Assembly (NCBI GenBank): GCA_938022235.1
Contig: CALIEL010000348.1
Span: 1 to 21,569 of the forward strand
DNA length: 21,569 bases
Direction of reading: 5' to 3'
Source: Oribacterium parvum
GTDB lineage: Bacteria; Bacillota; Clostridia; Lachnospirales; Lachnospiraceae
Part shown: positions 14,506 through 21,569 of the stretch, one piece after another
Layout of the letters: each line of letters begins with the position of its first letter
How positions within the stretch are numbered: position 1 is the first letter of the stretch
Notes under the pieces: generated by a model
The model's database searches: none
Told to the model about the DNA's origin: nothing
Seen by the model: the letters and a program-made list of their open reading frames with translations, nothing else
Translations under genes and position numbers: made by a program

Positions 14506-15768
14506 TTAATCCTTCCGGACGCAGTCCTTTTCGCTAAGGAAAGTCAATAAAAACTTTCCTGTCCCCTTCAACGACCACTGCCCCTCTTCTGCAGGGAGGA
14601 AATAGCTTTCTCCCTTTTTCACAAATCGTTGTTCCTTTTTCCCCGCGAAAGAGCTTTTTTCCTGTTTATACTCCCTAGAACTTTCCTGATGCATGTCCTC
14701 ACAGCGCTTAGTTTCTTCTGTAAGTACCCCCTCCCCCTCCAAAACCAAGAGGGAAAGGAAACTCTCTTTTGTCAGTTTTCCGCTATAGAAAGCATTGTCC
14801 TCTAAGAAAAGTCTGTCCACTGTAAAATATTCACAAGAACCGATTCGTTCCAGGTAGACGTTTTTTCCTGCCACGTCTTTTCCTTCCGTGCTTTTTCCTA
14901 CCGCGTCTTCTTCTACCGCCTTTGTTCCTTGCTTTTTAAATGCTTCTTGCCTATAAGAGGAAAGCTGTTTTCGGTCCATCACCTCCAAAGCCTTCTCCAC
15001 ATGCAGTTCTCTGGTATTTCCTTGGGCGTCTTTTCTGCCGTAATCGTAAACTCTGTAGGTCAGGTTGGAGTTTTGCTGTACTTCCGCAAGCAGGATACCG
15101 GCTCCGATGGCATGCACGGTTCCTGCCGGGATGAAAAATACATCCCCCGGTTCTACCATCACCTTACAAAGAAGAGAAGGAAAGTTTTCCTCCTCTATCG
15201 CTCTTCGGATTTCTTCTTCCGTATAGTCTTTTTGAAAGCCGAAATAAAGAAAAGCGCCTTCCTCCCGTTCCAAGACGATCCACATCTCCGTTTTGCCGTA
15301 TTGCCCTTCCCGGGATAAAGCAAAGCTGTCATCGGGATGCACTTGAATGGACAGGGCTTTCTTCGCATCAATCAGTTTAATCAGTGTTGGGAAAAAAGGA
15401 AAGGCTTTACCCAAACTACCCGCTGCTTCAGGATGGGATTTAAGGTAATCGGCAAAGCTTTCTCCATGGGAACAACTATCTCCTTCAGAAAAAAATCCCC
15501 CTTCAGAAGATGTCGTTCCTTCGAAAAAAAATCTTCCTTCTGAAGATTCCGTTCCTTCAGAAGACTTCGCCCCTTCAGAAGATGCCGCTCCTTCAGAAAA
15601 ACGCGACTCGTCGGAAAAGCTGATTCGACTGTCTCCATCCGGATGGGCGGAAAGCACCCAAGCTTCCGCAAGGGGAGTCTTAGGAGAGGATATCCCGTAT
15701 TCCCTGATTAGCTTTTCTCCTCCCCATAAATACTGTTTGCAAGCCGGATGAATTTTCCCTATTGCCAT
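14506..15768 (-). CDS. manA: Mannose-6-phosphate isomerase, class I, with two repeat insertions
   Basis: ManA interconverts mannose 6-phosphate and fructose 6-phosphate and needs zinc. Zinc ligands are visible: QVHPDD (Gln142, His144), KTEMW (Glu161) and GTVHAIG (His219), plus the catalytic Arg in LTYRVYDYG (Arg239). At 420 aa it is about 100 longer than the short bacillary enzyme. Two insertions of tandem repeats explain much of the excess: residues about 55-96 are SSEG-rich hexapeptide repeats in a loop between AHPDGDSRISF and ESFADYL, and residues 283-302 are pentapeptide repeats of the xxxGK type after the catalytic core. A further hydrophilic stretch near 360-390 may be a third. All keep the frame. 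It lies 94 bp after the PBP gene. Confidence 0.93.
   Translation of the reverse strand: MAIGKIHPACKQYLWGGEKLIREYGISSPKTPLAEAWVLSAHPDGDSRISFSDESRFSEGAASSEGAKSSEGTESSEGRFFFEGTTSSEGGFFSEGDSCSHGESFADYLKSHPEAAGSLGKAFPFFPTLIKLIDAKKALSIQVHPDDSFALSREGQYGKTEMWIVLEREEGAFLYFGFQKDYTEEEIRRAIEEENFPSLLCKVMVEPGDVFFIPAGTVHAIGAGILLAEVQQNSNLTYRVYDYGRKDAQGNTRELHVEKALEVMDRKQLSSYRQEAFKKQGTKAVEEDAVGKSTEGKDVAGKNVYLERIGSCEYFTVDRLFLEDNAFYSGKLTKESFLSLLVLEGEGVLTEETKRCEDMHQESSREYKQEKSSFAGKKEQRFVKKGESYFLPAEEGQWSLKGTGKFLLTFLSEKDCVRKD
14863..14922 (-). repeat. 15-bp coding tandem repeat in manA (4 units)
   Basis: Plus-strand units at 14863, 14878, 14893 and 14908 are TTTTCCTGCCACGTC, TTTTCCTTCCGTGCT, TTTTCCTACCGCGTC and TTCTTCTACCGCCTT. 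They encode KAVEE, DAVGK, STEGK and DVAGK at residues 283-302, exactly in codon phase. Confidence 0.85.
15482..15607 (-). repeat. 18-bp coding tandem repeat in manA (7 units)
   Basis: Seven units of exactly 18 bp follow each other on the plus strand, each starting CCTTC and mostly continuing AGAAGA, for example CCTTCAGAAGATGTCGTT and CCTTCAGAAGATGCCGCT. They encode hexapeptides rich in Ser-Glu-Gly around residues 55-96. Two units carry A-runs that change the peptide to Phe-rich (RFFFEG, GFFSEG). The array seems recent because unit length is perfectly kept. Confidence 0.95.
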
Positions 15769-15800
15769 AAACCATTTTCCTTCCTAAGAACTCCTCCCGG

Positions 15801-15880
15801 ATCGGTTCCTTCGTAGATTCCTCTATGGGCTTACTCCCGAATCGGTTCCTTCGTAGAACCCTCTATGGGCTTACTCCCGG
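15801..15880. repeat. 40-bp tandem duplication spanning the PBP stop codon
   Basis: 15801-15840 and 15841-15880 match at 37 of 40 positions (each starts ATCGGTTCCTTCGTAGA and ends GGGCTTACTCCCG). The second unit contains the last codons and the TAG stop (15863-15865) of the minus-strand PBP gene; the first lies in the gap before manA. The duplication may therefore have copied the gene end. Confidence 0.92.
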
Positions 15881-18595
15881 GCCGTTGTTGCTGTCTCGCT
15901 CTCCCAGGTAATTTCCCGGTCCGGGGCCGCTATAGAAGGGAGAGCCTTCTCCACTCTTACTCTCCAGCGTTTCTTCTTCCTTCTTGGGCAGGCTTCGAAC
16001 ACGGCGAATTGCCGCATCCAGCTGTTGACTCAAGCTGTAATAGTCTTCACTACCGTTCAGCTCCTGCAACCGTTCGATAGCATCATTAATCAATGCCTCT
16101 GTATCTCCGTCTCTATACTCTAAGCTCTGTAAACCGGTCAGAGCGGATAAGAAGGACTCTCGCTTGGCATTCTTCTGCGCCTTTTCCTCCGCTTCCTTTG
16201 CCTTACTTTCCGCTATAGATTCCTGTACTCTGGATTCTTCTTCCTTCTTGGCAATGTAAGCATCAATCTCGTCTTTCCATTTATCCTCAATCACCAGGAA
16301 CTCTTTTTGCTTTGTAAAAAGTCGCTCCTGATATTCCTTTTTGAATTTTTCATCCGTAATATCATTTAAGGAATCCCGGATTTTTCCGAAAAGGGTTCTG
16401 GCGGTAAAGACATCCTCCAGCTTCTGAATCTTCATAGCCTCATAGGTCTTGATGTCCTTCTCTATCTGTGCCTTGGTTTCCTTTTCCGCCTTCTTCTTCC
16501 GATTCTCTTCGCCTCTTTGCTTTGCGGTCTTTGAAACGTAGTCTGTAATGCCGGACTTTTCATCCGCCTCTTTGACTACGGTATCCGGCACTTCCCAATC
16601 CTCCGGCTCCAGACCCTCATGAAGTATATCCATGGTGTTTTTCCAGATTTTTCCGGCATAGGTGGCACCGTAGATTCCCGGCATTTCCACAGGCATATCA
16701 TGACCTACCCAGATGGCCGCACTGTAATATTTGGTATAGCCGCAGAACCAGGTATCCTTGGAACCGTTACTGGTTCCGGTTTTGCCTGCTGCCGGCATCT
16801 TGTTTTTCAGCTGTAAACCGCGACCGGTACCATACTCCGTATTCATGGTTCCCTTCAAAATGTCCGTCATAATAAAGGCGGTATCTTCGCGGAAAACCTG
16901 AGTATTCTGGATGGTCTTCTCGTCTGCAACTACGCCGTCCTTATCGGATTCAATCTTGATAATGCAGGTTTTATTACTGTATACGCCTCCATTGGCCAGG
17001 GTGGAATAGCCCTTTGCCATATCCACCACACGAAGACCGTTGGTGAAACCGCCGATGGAAACCGCCAAGGCATCGTTATCCTTCACGCTGATTCCGGAAA
17101 AATGCATTTTCTCCAAATAATCCAAACCGTTCTGAATACCGATACCGTCCAAAATCTGCCAAGCCACCGTATTCAAGGAACGGTTGGCCGCCTCTCTCAT
17201 GGTCACCGCCCCGTAGTAGTGGTCACCGGAATTCGAGGGTCCATCTTCAAATTTGTGATCGTCAATAACGGAAGCCGCATTGTACTCTCCAAGATCCAAA
17301 GCCGGTGCATAATCCAGCAAAGGCTTGATGGCGGAACCGGGCTGACGATAGCTTAAGTAAGCACGGTTATATTTGTCCTCGGTGCCTCTTCCTCCAACGG
17401 TAGCCACCACATAGCCTGTTTTATTGTCAATGATTACGCCGGCACCCTGCATGGAAAGCTTTCCGTTTTCCTGCACCTCCTGGAACTTGGACAGTCCCTT
17501 GTCCAGCGTTTCCTGTAAAATATTTTGGATTTTAGGATCCAGAGAGGTATAGATTTTATATCCTCCTGCACGAAGCTCCCGATTGTAAAAGTTGTACTGT
17601 TCCTCGTACTGATCCTGATAAGCTTCCTTATCCGCCTGGGTTTCAAAATGATAGGTAAAGGGGAATTTATTGACCTCCATCATACGGATGGTAGCCGCAT
17701 AGAGGGCATAGGAGTTCATATAGTCCTCATCCGTACCCTTCTGCACATTTTGGGAAATCTGTAAAGGCTTTCCAATGGCCTCTTCATATTCCGCCTCTGT
17801 AATATAGCCCACTGTCTCCATAGACTTTAAAACCTGATTTCGCTTCTTTAAAGCCAAATCCGGGTGGCGCACCGGTTCATATCGGGAAGGTGCGTTGGAA
17901 ATCCCCGCCAACATAGCCGCCTCTTCCACCGTTAAGTCCTTTGCAGGCTTTTCGAAGTAATACTGGCTGGCCGCTTCCACACCGTAACAGTTGTTTCCGT
18001 AGAAGTTGGTATTACAGTAAATCTCCATAATGTCGGCCTTGCTGTACATCTTCTCCAGCTCTTGCGCCAACATGATTTCTACAATCTTTCTGGTAAAGGT
18101 TTTTTCCTGGCTCAGATAGGTATTCTTCACCACCTGCTGGGTAATGGTAGAACCGCCCTGGGTGATTCTTCCCCGATTTTTAACCAGCTGAAAAACCGCA
18201 CGAAGGGTGGCTTTATAGTCCACTCCGTGGTGGGTTTTAAAATTTCTATCCTCCTGGGCGATGTAGGCATTTTGCAGATTCGGGGAAATGTCTTCGATTT
18301 TATCGTACACAAAATGCCCGGCATTGATGGTACCAAGCTGTTGTCCGTCAGTATCAAACACCACCGTATCCGCTCTTTTGGTTAAATCCTTTAAATTGCT
18401 GCCTGCCAGCTTGTCATAGGCAATCCCCCGAAGACGATTCACCTCCGGACGGATAAAAATCACATAGCCCAATACAGAAAGCACAAACAGAAACAAAACA
18501 CTGCCCAGAAACAGCCTCCGGATAAAGCGAAAGGCAGAGGATTTCTTCTTTCCTCTCTTATGTCCTCTTTCTCCTTCTCTTATCTCTCTTCCCAT
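15863..18595 (-). CDS. Class A penicillin-binding protein (PBP1A-like) with long coiled-coil tail
   Basis: This bifunctional peptidoglycan synthase polymerises glycan strands and cross-links peptides outside the membrane. The 910-aa chain has a basic cytoplasmic start, one membrane anchor (about 27-49), a glycosyltransferase domain (IAQEDRNFKTHHGVD with catalytic Glu115, then GGSTITQQ) and a transpeptidase domain with SAIK (Ser421), SLN (473-475) and KTGT (605-608). The tail of about 230 residues after VVKEADEKSGITDYV is Lys/Glu-rich, probably coiled coil, and ends with a Gly/Pro/Ser stretch (SGPGPGNYLGERD). The tail is not needed for catalysis and may bind wall or partner proteins. GAGG lies 7 nt before ATG. 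The 297-bp gap from rny contains a terminator and repeats; PBP may have its own promoter there. Confidence 0.95.
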   Translation of the reverse strand: MGREIREGERGHKRGKKKSSAFRFIRRLFLGSVLFLFVLSVLGYVIFIRPEVNRLRGIAYDKLAGSNLKDLTKRADTVVFDTDGQQLGTINAGHFVYDKIEDISPNLQNAYIAQEDRNFKTHHGVDYKATLRAVFQLVKNRGRITQGGSTITQQVVKNTYLSQEKTFTRKIVEIMLAQELEKMYSKADIMEIYCNTNFYGNNCYGVEAASQYYFEKPAKDLTVEEAAMLAGISNAPSRYEPVRHPDLALKKRNQVLKSMETVGYITEAEYEEAIGKPLQISQNVQKGTDEDYMNSYALYAATIRMMEVNKFPFTYHFETQADKEAYQDQYEEQYNFYNRELRAGGYKIYTSLDPKIQNILQETLDKGLSKFQEVQENGKLSMQGAGVIIDNKTGYVVATVGGRGTEDKYNRAYLSYRQPGSAIKPLLDYAPALDLGEYNAASVIDDHKFEDGPSNSGDHYYGAVTMREAANRSLNTVAWQILDGIGIQNGLDYLEKMHFSGISVKDNDALAVSIGGFTNGLRVVDMAKGYSTLANGGVYSNKTCIIKIESDKDGVVADEKTIQNTQVFREDTAFIMTDILKGTMNTEYGTGRGLQLKNKMPAAGKTGTSNGSKDTWFCGYTKYYSAAIWVGHDMPVEMPGIYGATYAGKIWKNTMDILHEGLEPEDWEVPDTVVKEADEKSGITDYVSKTAKQRGEENRKKKAEKETKAQIEKDIKTYEAMKIQKLEDVFTARTLFGKIRDSLNDITDEKFKKEYQERLFTKQKEFLVIEDKWKDEIDAYIAKKEEESRVQESIAESKAKEAEEKAQKNAKRESFLSALTGLQSLEYRDGDTEALINDAIERLQELNGSEDYYSLSQQLDAAIRRVRSLPKKEEETLESKSGEGSPFYSGPGPGNYLGERDSNNGPGVSP

Positions 18596-18720
18596 TCTTG
18601 AACCTCATATTCCAACAATATGTCCGTTAACTTAGCAAAAATGTCTTTCTTATCCCTTCTGTTTCTCTCCGAAATTTTAACAAAAATTCTGTGGAGAATC
18701 AGAAAAAATATTGAAAGAAC

Positions 18721-18794
18721 TTCTTAGGATAAGACAAATTTCTCTTAAAATCCTTACTTCTTAGGATAAGACAAATTTCTCCTAAACTCGTTAC
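18721..18794. repeat. 37-bp tandem duplication upstream of the PBP gene
   Basis: 18721-18757 and 18758-18794 match at 34 of 37 positions, both beginning TTCTTAGGATAAGACAAATT. A weaker third start (TTCTC) follows. The array lies about 125 bp before the PBP start, in the rny-PBP gap, where promoter elements for the PBP gene would be expected. I could not define a good -35/-10 pair in it. Confidence 0.9.
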
Positions 18795-18805
18795 TTCTCT
18801 ATACA

Positions 18806-18831
18806 AATCCGCCTAAGGAAAATAGCGGATT
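18806..18831. other. Inverted repeat in the rny-PBP gap
   Basis: AATCCGC (18806-18812) and GCGGATT (18825-18831) form a perfect 7-bp stem with a 12-nt loop. No T-tract follows on either strand. It may be an operator or a backup termination structure after rny. Confidence 0.5.
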
Positions 18832-18849
18832 GCTTCACTTTCGGAAAAT

Positions 18850-18887
18850 CAAAGAAACGGCACAAAGCTCTTTTGAACCCTGTGCCG
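18850..18887 (-). terminator. Intrinsic terminator of rny
   Basis: Six bases after the rny stop, the minus-strand transcript can form CGGCACA with TGTGCCG (18881-18887 and 18858-18864). The stem extends inward through GGGUUC and GAGCUU with G-U pairs around an AAAA loop (18871-18874), about 13 pairs in total. A T-rich run TTTCTTT (18851-18857) follows, then GATTTT. Confidence 0.82.
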
Positions 18888-18892
18888 AAGCC

Positions 18893-20443
18893 TTATTTCG
18901 CGTAATCTACCGCTCTTGACTCTCTGATGATGTTTACCTTAATCACGCCGGGATACTGCATCTGCTCCTGAATCTGCTGAGAAATGTTTCTGGCCATAAT
19001 GGTCATATCGTCATCACTCACTTCTTCCGGAACTACCATAATGCGAACCTCTCGTCCCGCCTGTACCGCAAAGGATTTCTCTACTCCGTGATAAGAGTTG
19101 GCAATCTCTTCCAATTCCTTCAAACGGTTGGTATAGGTCTCCAAAGCCTTTCTTCTGGCTCCCGGTCTTGCTGCGGAAATGGCATCCGCTGCCGCCACGA
19201 TGAAGGAAGTCAAGGATGTGGGCTCCGTTCCGCCGTGGTGAGATGCCACAGCATTGATAACGGGTTCGGGCTCATGGTATTTCTGACAAAGTTCAATACC
19301 AAGATCCACATGGGTTCCTTCTACTTCATGGTCAATGGCCTTTCCAATATCATGGAGAAGACCGGCACGCTTAGCCATACGAACATCCAAGCCCAGCTCC
19401 TGCGCCAAAAGGCCGGAAATCTGTGCTACTTCTATCGAATGCTGTAAAGCGTTCTGTCCAAAGGATGTACGGAACTTCATTCTTCCCAAAAGGAACACCA
19501 GCTCCGGATGCACACCGTGAACCCCCAGTTCCAGGAGAGTAGACTCTCCCTCTTCCTTAATGCTGTCGTGCACTTCCTTACGACTCTTCTCCACCACCTC
19601 TTCAATGCGAGCAGGGTGAATTCTGCCGTCTACAATAAGCTTTTCCAGTGCAATTCTGGCTACTTCTCTACGAATCGGGTCGAAACCGGACAGCACCACT
19701 GCCTCCGGTGTATCGTCGATAATCAACTCCACTCCGGTCAGTTGCTCTAAAGTGCGGATATTTCTACCCTCACGACCGATGATTCTTCCCTTCATTTCAT
19801 CGTTGGGAAGCTGTACAACGGAAACGGTAGACTCTGTTACCTGGTCTGCCGCACAACGCTGAATAGCCTCTACGATATATTCTCTGGCGGTTTTCTCCGC
19901 CTCTTCCTTGGCTCTGGCCTCATATTCCCGAATATATAAAGCGGTATCGTGCTTAATACTTTCCTCTACGGAATGCAACAATTCCTGTCTGGCCTGATCC
20001 TTGGTTAAGCCGGAAACTCTTTCCAGCTCAATCAGCTTCTGGCTATGAAGCTGTTCGATTTCCCCTTCCCTGGTCTGTAATCCTTCCTCTTTTCTCTGAA
20101 GATCCGATTCCTTCTTCTCTAAGTTTGCCGCTTTCTTCTCGGAGCTTTCTTCCCTTTTCAAAATTCTCTTCTCAAGGTCGGAAATTTCTCTTCTACGGTC
20201 CTTAATTTCCTTATCCAGCTCATTCTTAGCCTTCAGTGCTTCTTCTTTTGCTTCTAGTAATGCTTCTCTCTTCTTGTTCTCCGCAGTGCGAATGGCATCA
20301 TCAATAATCTCCCTGGACTTTTCCTCAGCTGTTCCTACCTTCCGAGCATAATTGGTTCTTTCTTTATTCTGTCCAAGGATGAACATGATTGCCCCCACCA
20401 CTGCCGCCACAATCACAATGATGGCGATTCCCAATGGGTTCAA
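18893..20443 (-). CDS. rny: Ribonuclease Y
   Basis: RNase Y is the membrane-anchored endoribonuclease that starts bulk mRNA decay in many Firmicutes. The best start is TTG 20443, because AAGGAGG (20452-20458) lies 8 nt upstream and the result begins MNPLGIAIIVIVAAVVGAIM as in homologues. This gives 516 aa, close to the usual 520. Order: N-terminal membrane helix (about 4-23), long charged coiled coil (about 28-165), KH domain with GRIIGREGRNIRTLEQ (about 219-234), HD domain with QHS (His335) and LLHDIGKA (His364, Asp365), and a C-terminal region ending SRAVDYAK. A sigma-A promoter lies about 125 bp upstream and a terminator follows, so it is probably a single transcript. Confidence 0.97.
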   Translation of the reverse strand: MNPLGIAIIVIVAAVVGAIMFILGQNKERTNYARKVGTAEEKSREIIDDAIRTAENKKREALLEAKEEALKAKNELDKEIKDRRREISDLEKRILKREESSEKKAANLEKKESDLQRKEEGLQTREGEIEQLHSQKLIELERVSGLTKDQARQELLHSVEESIKHDTALYIREYEARAKEEAEKTAREYIVEAIQRCAADQVTESTVSVVQLPNDEMKGRIIGREGRNIRTLEQLTGVELIIDDTPEAVVLSGFDPIRREVARIALEKLIVDGRIHPARIEEVVEKSRKEVHDSIKEEGESTLLELGVHGVHPELVFLLGRMKFRTSFGQNALQHSIEVAQISGLLAQELGLDVRMAKRAGLLHDIGKAIDHEVEGTHVDLGIELCQKYHEPEPVINAVASHHGGTEPTSLTSFIVAAADAISAARPGARRKALETYTNRLKELEEIANSYHGVEKSFAVQAGREVRIMVVPEEVSDDDMTIMARNISQQIQEQMQYPGVIKVNIIRESRAVDYAK

Positions 20444-20567
20444 TGTCTGTACCTCCTTCACTATTCTTTTGTTAATGTACAAATATGTGAAGCAAAGCAG
20501 GGTTGGCCACGCCAAAAAACCCTTGCAAAAATCTCTCTGTTACCATATTCAACCTTTTAACAAGCTT

Positions 20568-20596
20568 ATTTTAAGGGATAGAAATACTTGTGTCAA
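20568..20596 (-). promoter_or_regulatory. Sigma-A promoter of rny
   Basis: On the minus strand TTGACA (20591-20596) and TAAAAT (20568-20573) are separated by exactly 17 bp. This is a perfect -35 and a 5/6 match to the -10. The predicted leader is about 118 nt and contains a small hairpin, TTGGC-GTG-GCCAA, near 20500-20515. Confidence 0.85.
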
Positions 20597-20615
20597 TGAG
20601 AACTATTTCCCGGTT

Positions 20616-20684
20616 CGGCTTCAAAAGGTCTCCGGCACCGGCTTTAAAATGTCTCCGGTGCCGACTTCGAAACCATCTCCGGGC
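20616..20684. repeat. 23-bp tandem repeat (3 units) between the DHHW gene and rny promoter
   Basis: Units at 20616-20638, 20639-20661 and 20662-20684 share the frame CGRCTTYRAAA-NN-TCTCCGG-NNC. They lie 11 nt after the DHHW stop codon (minus strand) and 19 nt before the rny -35 box. Confidence 0.9.
20633..20663 (-). terminator. Strong hairpin after the DHHW gene (possible terminator)
   Basis: CGGCACCGG (20633-20641) and CCGGTGCCG (20655-20663) form a perfect 9-bp GC-rich stem with a 13-nt loop. On the minus strand, TTTT follows after five bases, which is short for an intrinsic terminator. It lies between the DHHW stop and the rny promoter, so a termination role is reasonable. Confidence 0.55.
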
Positions 20685-20695
20685 AAGCTCTATAT

Positions 20696-21569
20696 CTACT
20701 GAAACACCGCCAACATTTTCTGAGAGAGGCTTTCTCCGATTCCCATAATGTTATTCAGGAATAAAATTTCTTCAATGCCTTTTTCCCTGATCAGGGAGGA
20801 CGCATTTCCCTGATAATGCCGGTAGTCCACCACATAAACATCCCGATAATCCTGTGCCAAAAGGGGCACAAAGGCATTTCCGTAGGAATCCTTTAAGACC
20901 AAAATGCTCTTCTTCCGGGGAGCCCCTTCATTATGGATTTCCACATAGCCATGGTCTCCCAGCATAAAACAGTTGTATTTATTGCCGGGAAGCATTTGGC
21001 TGGCATCATTTATCAGCTTTCCTTCCTGAAGATTTCCCTTGCTATCGGTATATTGCATGGTATTCATGCTTCCCTGATAAGCCGTTACCTGGTCGGGATG
21101 CCCCTTCAAACTTTCCGGACGATTCATAAAGAAGTAAAAGGTTCCGTAAAATTCCGGAAAATCCAGCTTTTGATAGTCAGACAAAGGCTTGGTGCTGTAG
21201 CCCATACTTTTGCAATATTCCTGATAGGCATAATAAGCCCCAAGCTGAGTCCAGTGATGATCCGTGCGAAAATAGATGTATTCCTTTTTGTGTGCGGAAA
21301 GGGCATCAAAAACATTGACCGTATTGACTCTTTTATCCATCAGGCTATAGCTGTAGGCAATGGCCTGATCCATGCCGGAGGAGGCCAGCTTTTCCTGCAC
21401 CTTCGGATCCAAGATCACGCCAAAGGAGTTGGGCACAATCATGGCACTAAGCTTCACCTTGGGAAACATGGCCTGCACCGTATTTAATAAAGAAGCATGG
21501 GCACGAACCGCCTTTTCACTGAAATAGAACAGCTCGTAAGCGGAATCTCCATTCAGATAGAGACTTCCA
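20696..21569 (-). CDS. DHHW family cell-surface protein (5' end outside window)
   Basis: The frame is open to the window edge at 21569, so about 290 C-terminal residues are visible and the true start, likely with a signal anchor, is missing. The literal DHHW motif occurs in FRTDHHWTQLGAYYAY, and LVLKDSYGNAFVPLLAQDYRDVYVVDYRHY resembles the Ser/Asp motif of SGNH-like AlgX/AlgJ proteins. Such proteins are exported, and members next to MBOAT acyltransferases (DltB/AlgI-like) are thought to help O-acetylate surface polymers. An MBOAT gene might lie upstream, beyond the window. The internal GTG 21476-21478 is not the start because homologous-looking sequence (AYELFYFSEKAVRAHASLL) continues before it. 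Confidence 0.85.
   Translation of the reverse strand, partial: GSLYLNGDSAYELFYFSEKAVRAHASLLNTVQAMFPKVKLSAMIVPNSFGVILDPKVQEKLASSGMDQAIAYSYSLMDKRVNTVNVFDALSAHKKEYIYFRTDHHWTQLGAYYAYQEYCKSMGYSTKPLSDYQKLDFPEFYGTFYFFMNRPESLKGHPDQVTAYQGSMNTMQYTDSKGNLQEGKLINDASQMLPGNKYNCFMLGDHGYVEIHNEGAPRKKSILVLKDSYGNAFVPLLAQDYRDVYVVDYRHYQGNASSLIREKGIEEILFLNNIMGIGESLSQKMLAVFQ

Noticed and set aside
15801..18794. Direct repeats considered as CRISPR
   Set aside because: Units are contiguous with no unique spacers, only two or three copies, and no cas genes are nearby.
20444..20515. N-terminal extension of RNase Y (MAWPTLLCFTYLYINK...)
   Set aside because: The extension reads through the ribosome binding site; TTG 20443 matches the normal RNase Y N-terminus.
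20498..20520. Hairpin in the rny leader considered as a riboswitch or attenuator
   Set aside because: Short 5-bp stem with a 3-nt loop and no recognisable aptamer; mentioned only with the promoter.

Overview
The window looks like chromosome from a Gram-positive anaerobe of the Clostridia, most likely Lachnospiraceae. The evidence is a tight-adherence (Tad) pilus locus with the accessory proteins typical of that family (DUF5702-like and DUF6382-like proteins and a Flp1-like pilin), an RNase Y, a biotin ECF S-component (BioY), a DHHW-family protein and strong AAAGGAGG-type ribosome binding sites. The genus cannot be fixed from sequence alone. I see no rRNA, tRNA, insertion sequence, phage gene or CRISPR array, and no gene-free stretch exceeds 300 bases.

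Region 1 (1-9418, plus strand) is a Tad-type pilus operon. After the tail of an unidentified gene come the secretion ATPase CpaF/TadA, the inner-membrane platform proteins TadB and TadC, a small Flp pilin, a large DUF5702-like protein, a TadE-like pseudopilin with a Cys/His-rich tail, a TadV/CpaA prepilin peptidase, a small leaderless TadE-like protein and a DUF6382-like protein that lacks the FHA domain I would expect. TadZ/CpaE and RcpC/CpaB are not inside the window and may lie upstream.

Region 2 (9309-13056, minus strand) holds a CPBP membrane protease whose 3' end overlaps that of the last pilus gene, then a diguanylate cyclase (GGDEF) and a c-di-GMP phosphodiesterase (EAL). The last two share a conserved motif of about 21 bp in their upstream regions. 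Placed beside a pilus locus, this pair suggests control of adhesion by c-di-GMP, but that is inference.

Region 3 (13076-21569, minus strand) is mostly housekeeping. In transcription order: a DHHW cell-surface protein (cut by the window edge), RNase Y with a near-consensus sigma-A promoter and its own terminator, a class A penicillin-binding protein with a long coiled-coil tail, mannose-6-phosphate isomerase, BioY and the tRNA t6A dehydratase TcdA.

The most unusual feature is the number of short tandem repeats. There are at least nine arrays with units of 6, 9, 15, 18, 23, 23, 36, 37 and 40 bp. Some lie between genes; others lie inside otherwise conserved enzymes (two in manA, one in tcdA), where the units are whole codons and extend surface loops without breaking the frame. 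This looks like a genome-wide tendency to form minisatellites, with possible effects on expression or protein-length variation.
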